Program-made: the position numbers and the translations under genes
In this document: positions 23,747 through 31,200 of the stretch, one piece after another
How positions within the stretch are numbered: position 1 is the first letter of the stretch
Layout: each line of letters begins with the position of its first letter
From: CAYFMH01 sp964344775
Lineage (GTDB): Bacteria > Patescibacteriota > Gracilibacteria > UBA4473
Assembly: GCA_964344775.1 (NCBI GenBank)
Contig: CAYFOO010000006.1
Span: 1-40,351 of the forward strand
Reading direction: 5' to 3'
Length of the DNA stretch: 40,351 nucleotides
Notes under the pieces: generated by a model
Seen by the model: the letters and a program-made list of their open reading frames with translations, nothing else
The model's database searches: none
Told to the model about the DNA's origin: nothing

Positions 23747-24652
23747 ATGAACGTTACAAAACTCCGGAAACTCTGGTTCACTATCTCTGCTGGTATGATT
23801 GGTATCAGCATCGTGCTGGTGCTTATCTTTGGGCTCAATTTGGGCTTGGACTTTACTGGTGGGGCACGCTGGGATCTCAAATTCAATGAAGAGGTGGCGG
23901 TGGACAGTGAACAGTTAAAGACTTTTTTTAATTCGCAAAAGATTTTAACGAAGGAACCACAGATCCAAAAAAGTGGAGCAGGAAATTATTTAATAACGAT
24001 CGAAGACCTCTCGGATGAACAAATTCAGGGAATTTCTGCAAATCTGAAAAATGAAATAGGGGACTTCGAGGCAGAAAGTTATCGAAAAGTAGATGCCAAC
24101 ATTGGAGCGAGTTTCAAACGAAAATCTGTTTGGGCGATTTTGGCAGCTTTGACTGGAATTATTCTTTTCGTGGCTTTTGCTTTCCGAAAAATCCCAGAAT
24201 CCATCAATCCTTGGCGTTTTGGAGCGGTGGCCATCATTGCTCTTTTTCATGATATTTTGATCGTACTTGGGATTTTTACTGTTTTGGGATTTGTGGCTGG
24301 GGTTGAATTGGATCTGCCTTTCATCACTGCCCTACTAGCCACCCTGGGATTTTCCGTAAACGACACGATTGTGATCCTCGATCGAGTACGAGAAAACATT
24401 CGCCATCAGAAAGCTACGGAAACCTTCGAAGACACGGTGGAAAAATCGGTTCAACAAACAATCATGCGATCAATCAATACGTCGATTTCTACACTTTTGC
24501 CACTAGTGGCCCTACTTTTCTTTGGAGCCAATTCGATTTTCTTTTTTGTTTTGGCACTCACAATTGGGATTTTGATCGGAACATATTCTTCTATCTTTCT
24601 TGCAGCTCCGATGCTCGTGACGTGGAAGGAGTTTGTGGATAGCAGAAGTTAA
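23747..24652 (+). CDS. secF: protein translocase subunit SecF
   Basis: SecF is the partner of SecD. The 301-residue protein has TM1 (about 8-32), the signature LGLDFTGGARWDL, a small P1 domain to about 120, and five further helices. These include IALFHDILIVLGIFTVLG and the conserved LATLGFSVNDTIVILDRVRENI, then SINTSISTLLPLVALLFFG. Length and topology are typical. It carries no inserted domain, unlike SecD. Confidence 0.95.
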   Translation: MNVTKLRKLWFTISAGMIGISIVLVLIFGLNLGLDFTGGARWDLKFNEEVAVDSEQLKTFFNSQKILTKEPQIQKSGAGNYLITIEDLSDEQIQGISANLKNEIGDFEAESYRKVDANIGASFKRKSVWAILAALTGIILFVAFAFRKIPESINPWRFGAVAIIALFHDILIVLGIFTVLGFVAGVELDLPFITALLATLGFSVNDTIVILDRVRENIRHQKATETFEDTVEKSVQQTIMRSINTSISTLLPLVALLFFGANSIFFFVLALTIGILIGTYSSIFLAAPMLVTWKEFVDSRS

Positions 24653-24760
24653 AAATTGAAGGCAAAAAGATGTTAGATGCAGGATGTACGATGTTGGGAA
24701 ATATCTCCCCAAACATCTACCATCTAAAATCCAACATCTAAAAAATCAACATTCAAAAAA
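24653..24760. repeat. word array downstream of secF (GATGTTAGATG type)
   Basis: AGATGTTAGATGCAGGATG and ACGATGTTGGG words face CCAAACATCTACCATCTAAAATCC and AACATCT words, giving a long imperfect hairpin. It may act as the terminator of the secDF operon. Confidence 0.6.
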
Positions 24761-24857
24761 TAAACAAAAAAAGTTTGATTTTTTTTTGTAGTTGATAATT
24801 CAAAAATCAAAATAAAAATTGATAAATATTTTTTGGGTGGGTAAAATTTTTTATGAC

Positions 24858-25175
24858 ATGTTTCAGAACAAAATTCTCTACGTCGCCAATCTGATTAGAC
24901 ACCATGAAGCACTTCGTGGACTGAAGGTTGAGGATGTAGATTTTTATTTTTATTTTGATCGAGAAACGGATGGAGAACGGTGCAAGGCTCTGCTGGAGAA
25001 GGAAGGATTTGAGGTGTTGAATTTTGATTTTTTTGATCTGCGGCAAAAAGGAAAGTGGTCGCTCATCGTGACAAAAAAGATCCGAGATGAGGATCTACTT
25101 CGACTCTGTAAAAAGTTTGAATTCTATGCCAAGCAATTCAATGGGGAGTACGATGGGTATGAGAGAGAACTTTAA
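24858..25175 (+). CDS. RraB-like (ribonuclease E inhibitor family) domain protein
   Basis: The start is set at ATG 24858 (MFQNKILYVANLIRHHEAL). The 105-residue protein reads like the RraB fold: VEDVDFYFYFDRETDGERCKALLEKEGFEVLNF, KWSLIVTKKI, and the closing FNGEYDGYE that is characteristic of the family (GGEYDGW type). RraB in Escherichia coli inhibits RNase E, but homologues elsewhere are mostly uncharacterised, so the role here is not established. Confidence 0.65.
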   Translation: MFQNKILYVANLIRHHEALRGLKVEDVDFYFYFDRETDGERCKALLEKEGFEVLNFDFFDLRQKGKWSLIVTKKIRDEDLLRLCKKFEFYAKQFNGEYDGYEREL

Positions 25176-25222
25176 CAATGAACAATGAGGAATGAGTAAT
25201 GAATAATTTTAGATTTAAGAAT

Positions 25223-25747
25223 ATGAAAAAAACAATTATCGCTTTCGTTCTTTCATTATTTTTAGTGGGTTGTGGTGGGCCAAAAGACGATCCCAACCTG
25301 ATCACTTTGTATTATTCCAATCCCAAATTGGCAGGAGACACAGAAGCTGATTGTGGAAAAGTACTTCCGGTGGGACGAAAGATTTCTGCTCACGAAAAAA
25401 TGCCAGAAGTAGCTCTCAGTATGCTCTTTTGGGGGCCGGCAGAGAGCGAAAAAGTGCAAGGATTTAGTTCTATTTTCTCAGAAAATACTCGTGGAGCGGT
25501 CAACATCATCGAAGTGATCGATGGCGTGGCTCATGTGAATCTGCGAAAAGAGGTAAAAGGAAAAACAATCTATGAAGCCCTCAATGGAGCCAATACGAGC
25601 TGTGGAAGCATGCAGTTTTTTGCACAAGTGGAGCGGACTGCTTCTCATTTCCCAAATGTAAAACAGGTTGTTTTTAGCATTGATGGGGACAAAAAAGCTT
25701 TTTATGAGTGGATGCAGAGGGATGTTCCAACTTCTGATGAAAAGTAA
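25223..25747 (+). CDS. GerMN-domain lipoprotein
   Basis: The start is set at MKKTIIAFVLSLFLVGCGG, a lipoprotein signal with lipobox LVGC. The mature part fits the GerMN (sporulation/spore germination) domain: ITLYYSNP near the start, PEVALSMLFWGPAESEKVQGFSSIF, then VIDGVAHVNLRKEV and a closing VKQVVFSIDGD. The domain also occurs in non-sporulating bacteria as an extracytoplasmic module, often with cell-wall enzymes. Precise function is unknown. Confidence 0.8.
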   Translation: MKKTIIAFVLSLFLVGCGGPKDDPNLITLYYSNPKLAGDTEADCGKVLPVGRKISAHEKMPEVALSMLFWGPAESEKVQGFSSIFSENTRGAVNIIEVIDGVAHVNLRKEVKGKTIYEALNGANTSCGSMQFFAQVERTASHFPNVKQVVFSIDGDKKAFYEWMQRDVPTSDEK

Positions 25748-25845
25748 AAATTCCAAGCACCAAATAACAAATTCCAAACAAACGAATCTATAATTATTTG
25801 TAATTTCTTTGTAATTTGGGTATTGAGATTTGGAATTTAATTTTT
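25742..25845. repeat. inverted word array upstream of ung (AATTCCAAGCACCAAAT type)
   Basis: AATTCCAAGCACCAAATAAC words at 25749-25780 are complementary to ATTTGTAATTTCTTTG and GAGATTTGGAATTT at 25795-25841. A large AT-rich hairpin is expected just before ung. Confidence 0.6.
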
Positions 25846-25849
25846 TTGT

Positions 25850-26539
25850 ATGCAAAAAAAATCTGTTGATCCAAAAATCGAAGAAAGCTGGAAAAAGGTG
25901 CTTTTGGACGAATTTCAGAAGCCGTATTTTCAGGATTTGAAACAATTTATCGTGTCAGAAATAGATTCGGGACAAACGATTTATCCGCCTTTCACGCAGA
26001 TCTTTGCGGCCTTCGATCATTGTCCATTTGATCAGGTAAAGGTCGTGATTCTGGGGCAAGATCCCTACCATGGAGCTGGACAGGCACATGGGCTTTGTTT
26101 CTCCGTAAATAAAGAGGTGCAGATGCCACCCTCTCTTCAGAATATCTACAAAGAAATTCAGGATGACCTCGGGCTTCCAATTCCAACACACGGAAATCTC
26201 GAATCCTGGGCCGATCAGGGGGTGTTACTTTTGAACGCCTCTTTGACGGTCCGAGCCAATCAGGCCAACTCTCATGCGGGGAAAGGTTGGGAACTATTCA
26301 CGGATCGAGTGATTAAGGAGTTGTCAGATCGGGGAGAGGGGATTGTTTTTCTCCTCTGGGGACGATATGCGCAGGAGAAGGGGAGTGTGATTGATACAAA
26401 CAAACATTTTGTATTAAAGGCTGCACATCCGTCGCCTTTTTCAGCACACAGTGGATTTTTTGGATGCAAGCATTTTTCTCGGACGAATGAAATATTGGAA
26501 AAGCAGGGGAAGGCAGGGATTGATTGGAGAATTGAGTAG
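25850..26539 (+). CDS. ung: uracil-DNA glycosylase, family 1
   Basis: Ung removes uracil from DNA in base-excision repair. The 229-residue protein has the water-activating motif GQDPYHGAGQAHGLCFSV (Asp about 71), LLLNASLTVR, FLLWG and the DNA-intercalation loop HPSPFSAHSGFFGCKHFSRTN (about 193-213). All family 1 motifs are intact. A rho-independent terminator follows at 26567-26602. Confidence 0.96.
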   Translation: MQKKSVDPKIEESWKKVLLDEFQKPYFQDLKQFIVSEIDSGQTIYPPFTQIFAAFDHCPFDQVKVVILGQDPYHGAGQAHGLCFSVNKEVQMPPSLQNIYKEIQDDLGLPIPTHGNLESWADQGVLLLNASLTVRANQANSHAGKGWELFTDRVIKELSDRGEGIVFLLWGRYAQEKGSVIDTNKHFVLKAAHPSPFSAHSGFFGCKHFSRTNEILEKQGKAGIDWRIE

Positions 26540-26566
26540 TTCTTAGGTCATAGTTTTTAGTTATTA

Positions 26567-26602
26567 GAAAAAAAGCCTTCTGAGATTAGAAAGCTTTTTC
26601 TT
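26567..26602. terminator. bidirectional rho-independent terminator
   Basis: AAAAAAGCCTTCT and AGAAAGCTTTTT form a 12-bp stem with an A-tract on one side and a T-tract on the other. It can end ung transcription from the left and the micro-gene transcript from the right. Confidence 0.8.
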
Positions 26603-26625
26603 CCATTTGAGTTGCTTGAGGGAGA

Positions 26626-26673
26626 TTATTTTTTGCCTCCGCATCCGCATCCTCCACATTTTCCGTCAGTCAT
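26626..26673 (-). CDS. 15-residue Cys/Gly-rich micropeptide gene (MTDGKCGGCGCGGKK)
   Basis: This short frame encodes MTDGKCGGCGCGGKK followed by TAA. The CGGCGCGG core offers three cysteines close together and could bind metal. It is supported by context: a promoter-like TTGAAA-17 bp-TAGGAT lies at 26705-26733, giving a leader of about 25 nt, and a strong terminator follows at 26567-26602. Together these make a transcript of about 130 nt. It could instead be a small RNA. Coding is not proven. Confidence 0.5.
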   Translation of the reverse strand: MTDGKCGGCGCGGKK

Positions 26674-26704
26674 CTTAAAATAGATTAAGAAATAAAGCTT
26701 TTCC

Positions 26705-26733
26705 ATCCTAGGTGTGCAAAAATAAAATTTCAA
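26705..26733 (-). promoter_or_regulatory. promoter of the micro-gene
   Basis: On the minus strand TTGAAA (26728-26733) and TAGGAT (26705-26710) are 17 bp apart, about 32 bp upstream of the micro-gene ATG. Confidence 0.45.
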
Positions 26734-26915
26734 GTGTTTTTTCTCAAAATCCTTTCTTTCAGCTCCATCACCAGGTTATAAATCTGAATTATGATTTTGT
26801 TTTTTGGCAGCCAATTATCCAGTTCACAAATAATAACTGAGATATCATCCAGTTTTTTGATAATTAATTCGGAATCTGGGCCGCCTGATTTTTGCGGTGG
26901 AATTAGATTATTCAT
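26730..26915 (-). CDS. possible small protein, 61 aa, unknown function
   Basis: MNNLIPPQKSGGPDSELIIKKLDDIS is followed by a helical VIICELDNWLPKNKIIIQIYNLVMELKERIL. The heptad-like pattern of hydrophobics resembles a small helical protein. A TTGACT-17-TATTTT promoter is present upstream (26929-26957). It ends in TGA, uncommon here. It is divergent from the XRE regulator across an inverted repeat. Reality is uncertain. Confidence 0.4.
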   Translation of the reverse strand: MNNLIPPQKSGGPDSELIIKKLDDISVIICELDNWLPKNKIIIQIYNLVMELKERILRKNT

Positions 26916-26960
26916 TTTACCGATCCCAAAAATAAGCTTTTAAAATTTATAAGTCAATCA

Positions 26961-26986
26961 TTTTTGATTTATTTTTATATCAAAAA
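26961..26986. promoter_or_regulatory. inverted repeat between divergent promoters, candidate XRE operator
   Basis: TTTTTGAT (26961-26968) and ATCAAAAA (26979-26986) are perfect complements separated by 10 bp. They lie just upstream of both the 26929-26957 (minus) and 26994-27022 (plus) promoters. A binding site for the adjacent helix-turn-helix protein is a reasonable inference. Confidence 0.4.
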
Positions 26987-26993
26987 AGTTGCA

Positions 26994-27022
26994 TTGATTT
27001 TATTTTTATTTCGAAATATAAA
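26994..27022 (+). promoter_or_regulatory. promoter for the XRE-radC pair
   Basis: TTGATT and TATAAA are 17 bp apart, 23 bp before the ATG at 27046. Confidence 0.55.
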
Positions 27023-27045
27023 TTGAGAAATCTATTTCAAAAACT

Positions 27046-27435
27046 ATGCAAAAATCAAGCACGAGCGATTTTATCCGAGAAAAAGTAAAAGAATTGATGG
27101 AAAATCGGGGGATTAAAAAGACCAAATTGGGAGAAATTTTGGGAAGCAAAAAAACTGATTCTTCTCAGCAAAATTTTCTTCGGGCAGATCGATTTTTACG
27201 CGGAGGAGCAGAAATAAAAGTAGAAGCATTGGTCCGAGTGGCTCGTTTTTTTGAAAAACCAGTAGAATACTTTTTGGGCAATATTTCCGGTATAGGGGGA
27301 CTAGCAACTTCTGAGAAAAATAAAACACAACCACTGCCTCCCCTAGATCAGATCCGTAATTCTCTAGAAAAAATGGGAATGGATTCAGATTTTATCGACC
27401 AAGAAATCAGCAAACTGGAAAAAATGGAAAGATAG
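27046..27435 (+). CDS. XRE-like helix-turn-helix regulator
   Basis: The 129-residue protein begins with an HTH region (about 5-75): FIREKVKELMENRGIKKTKLGEILGSKK is a Cro/CI-type start, and IKVEALVRVARFFEKPVEYFLGN is the typical closing helix. The middle FLRADRFLRGG is unlike standard XRE spacing. A short P-rich linker and a C-terminal helix pair (about 100-129) may mediate dimerisation. radC follows after 17 bp, so they are probably cotranscribed. Confidence 0.75.
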   Translation: MQKSSTSDFIREKVKELMENRGIKKTKLGEILGSKKTDSSQQNFLRADRFLRGGAEIKVEALVRVARFFEKPVEYFLGNISGIGGLATSEKNKTQPLPPLDQIRNSLEKMGMDSDFIDQEISKLEKMER

Positions 27436-27452
27436 GATTTTTAACTCGAAGC

Positions 27453-28160
27453 ATGAAGGACAAAAAACTTACTTTTATCAGTGAATTCAAGAAACTGGAT
27501 GATGAACTGAAGCCTCGGGAAAGATTGGCCGAATACGGGCCAAAGGCTTTGTATCTGTGGGAATTGGTGGCACTTATTTTGCGGACCGGAGAAAAGCACA
27601 AGGGGGGGCATTTTGAAGATGTTCAGCAACTTTCTAAACGTCTTCTCGCGGAAGCAGGATTTAAAGGCATTTTTGCTCAAAATAGTGTGGAAGAGATGCA
27701 AGAGAATTTTGGAATTCACAAAGGGCATGCTGAGATCGTCGTGGCGATTTCTGAAATTTGTCGAAGAATTCATGGAAAATATGATATTTTTGATGCTTCC
27801 GAGCCGAGCAAAGTAGCCGAAAAATTTTCTTCCCTCAAAAAAGCCAAGCAAGAGCAGTGTTTTGTACTTCATCTGGATAAAGACAAAAAGTGTATTTTCC
27901 AAGAAATGATTGCTATGGGAACTGGAGACAATGTTTCGGTTTCTCCCAGTGATATTTTGCGTACGCCTCTCTGGATGGGAGTAAAAGAAATTATTGTGGT
28001 TCATAATCATTTAGGTTCTAGTGCCGCCAGTCAAGAGGATGTAAAGTGGACTCTGGCGATTGCCAAAGGAGCTTGGGAATTGCATCAAATCCGAATCATT
28101 GACCACGTGGTTATTGGAAAAGAGGGATATTTTTCTTTTTTGGAACAGGGGGTTTTGTAA
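27453..28160 (+). CDS. radC: RadC/JAB-domain protein
   Basis: The 235-residue protein has the RadC N-terminal helical domain (KPRERLAEYGPKALYLWELVALIL) and the JAMM-like core with metal ligands HNHLGSSAASQEDV (about 183-196), which corresponds to the usual HNHPSG-type motif with P to L and G to S changes. RadC's function is unresolved; it is associated with recombination and mobile DNA. It is paired with the XRE gene and convergent with the large SLH gene. Confidence 0.88.
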   Translation: MKDKKLTFISEFKKLDDELKPRERLAEYGPKALYLWELVALILRTGEKHKGGHFEDVQQLSKRLLAEAGFKGIFAQNSVEEMQENFGIHKGHAEIVVAISEICRRIHGKYDIFDASEPSKVAEKFSSLKKAKQEQCFVLHLDKDKKCIFQEMIAMGTGDNVSVSPSDILRTPLWMGVKEIIVVHNHLGSSAASQEDVKWTLAIAKGAWELHQIRIIDHVVIGKEGYFSFLEQGVL

Positions 28161-28215
28161 AACTGCTAACCCACAAGATTTCTCGTGGCTTAAGAAGGTC
28201 TTACAAAAAACAATT

Positions 28216-31200
28216 TTACTTCATTAATTCCCAAATCTCTGCCACAACTCTCGCTACTTCTGATCGAGTGATTGATTTTCCTGGTTGAAAAGTTCCACCT
28301 CGGAATCCATCCAGTAGATTATTTTTTCGAGCAAAATTAATGTATTTTTCATAGTACGATCCTGCTGGTACATCGAGGTAGTTCGCGGATTCTGTAGTTC
28401 TAATGTCTAAACCAGACGCATCTAAAATTGTTTTGAGTGCTTGGCCTCGAGAAATAGGACTGTTGTTAGATGCAAAAATATCTTCATAAACCCCCGACGG
28501 AAGATTTATTCCAAAGGCTCGACTCGCAATATCGGCCAATTCTGCATAACTAACAGTAGCATTTGGTACGAAATCATTCATTGTTTTTCCAGTGATTACT
28601 CCACGCAATCGAAGTGTATCCACATGTGTTGCTGCCCAATGATTTTTCATGTCTACAAAAGCTGGAACGGGTTGAATTAACTTTTCTGGAATAGTTCTTT
28701 TTTGGTCCGTAGAAAAACTTGGCATCTTCGGTGCAGAAGATCGAAAAACAGGTCTTTTTCCCATAAGTTTCCAGGTATTGGATACTACTCGAGCAACTCC
28801 TGATCGAGTGATGGCCTCATCCGTTCGAAAAGTATTATCACTAAATCCGTCCAAAAGATTGTTTCCATCAGCAAATCCGACATATTTAGCCAGAGGTGAA
28901 CCAATTTCCACGTCTCGGAAACTAGTCTGTTTGACTGGGGTGCTTAATTCTACGCCAGAAATATCAAGTATAATCTTGATAACTTCTCCGCGGGAAACAA
29001 AAGGGTTGACACCACCTTTATAACCATCAAGTAGAGTTTGATAAACTTTTGTTGATATACCGACTCCAAAAGCTTTTTGGAGAATGCTAGAAAATTCTGC
29101 GTAGGTGAGAAGTGCGTTTGGTTCATAGTTTTTACTAGTTCTTCCCACTACTACTCCACGAGTCCGAAGATCATTTATATATCCAGCTGCCCAGTGCCCC
29201 TGCACATCTGCAAAAGGAGGAACAGGGAGTTCAATTTTTGCTGGCACAGAAGCGGTTTGCCCCGCAATTTTTGGAGCAGAAGGTTTAAGTATTTCTTGCA
29301 CTACTGGAAGTGCTTTCCCTTTTGTATCAATCACTACGAAGACTCCTGTTGTTCTGGCTTTAATGGTCACCACGTCTTTTTCTGCATTAGCACTCCCTCC
29401 ATCCCGAACGAGTTCATAGGATTTTTTATCTTCGTTGTACATAAATACTTTAATATTTTCGGCATCTTTTTTGAGTACGTTTGCTGGAATAGTGAGGGTA
29501 AACGATTTACTAAATTGTAATCCGGCATTAGTCGAAGAATTTACTATCACAGCTGTCAAAATCTGCATTCCTTTTGGTGCAACTGCCACATTTTCCGTCC
29601 TTTTTGGCGGTAAAATCATGTCCACAAAAACATTTCCAGCATGATCAGTAATTGTTGTATCTTTTCTGAGTTCTAATGTTTCTTTGGTGTAAATATTTTT
29701 CAATACCACTGGTTGAGTGACTTTTCCTTGGGTTTTTTGTGTACTTACCGCCTCTACGGTTTCTACTCTGTCATCGGAGCCTCTTTCTGAGAGGTAGTAG
29801 GCATTCGACAAGGTGTTTTGTTTATGAGTTGGAGCACCGCCCCCCACGACCGGTTTTGGAGTAACGGAAGAAAAGTTTGTCAGATGGTAGGTAAGCACTT
29901 TTGTTTTAGTTGATCCATTAGTCAGAGAACAATCTCCAGGGAACTCAGGATTTTCTGGTTCTTCATAGGGCCCTCCACATGTCGGAATAGTTATCCAATT
30001 TTCTGATCCAGATGGTCGATAAGCAATATTAGTGTAAACCCCATCTACTTCAATCTTCAATGGTTGGTCAAAGAGGATCACACATTCACTTGATCCTACT
30101 TCGAAACTGAAGTCTCCAAAAGAAAATCCAGAAGGTGCTTTCCCTCCTTCTGTAGAAGTCTGAGTAGGAGCTTGAATCAAGAAATCACAAGTTTCAGAAG
30201 CCATCACCGTAGTTTGATCTGGGATCGCCACACTTACTCCTTCCAGATCTTCATTTTCGATAATGATGTCTTCTCCCTCATCAGTAGAATTAAGTTTTAC
30301 CACCAAATCTACTTCTACTTCTACATCTCCAACACCATGCTTTTTGGTGAGATCTACATTTTTGAGGAATTTATTGGAATAATCCTCTGCATCATCAATA
30401 TCATCGTCCTCGTCCTCGTCATCATCTTTCCCAAAAACAAATTTTTTCCCATTTCTTCTTTTAACATTTTTTGAAAGATCCAGCTTTTTATCTTTTCCAA
30501 GACGAAGTTCGTTTTCTCCGGTTGGCACGTCGGCATATCCAGAATTATCAGAAGTGAAAACTACATTATCTCCTAAATTAATTTTGCTAGTAGCCCAATC
30601 TTCATAATCCACATAATCAGAGATCTCGTCACCTTCTCCTTCTTCGTTCTCTTCGTGCGTTGGACCTGAAGCATCTCCCCACCAGTTCCTAGCAGCATCG
30701 AGATCATCGCTTTGTTCATCGTTATAGGCTCCGTATTCCGTATTTCCGTAGATGTTATTTTGATTTACATGGAATCCACTCACAGACTCTTCCATATAAA
30801 CACCATAAGTTCCGTCAATAATGTTGTTTTTTTGAACCGTTACATCTACTTCATCATAGTAATCAGCATGGATTCCATAACCCATTTTTGAGATATTGTT
30901 TTTTTCGATCGTGAGGTTGCCTCCACTTTTTCCAGATCTAACTCGGATTCCGTAAGTACGGAAATTTGGACCATTGAGACTCGTAATAGCATTAGAACTA
31001 ATAACAGAAGGGCCAGAAGAGCCTTGGGCTCGAATCGCTCGCACAGATCGTTCACAGTCTTCTCCTTCATTATCTTCTTCGTCACAATAGTTTCCTGATT
31101 CGGTCATATCAGTAAGAGTATTTCCAGAAACAATATATCGTCCCTCATCATAAGTAGAGAGGTACATTCCATAGATACGTTGCCAACTAGAAGTGTCTTT

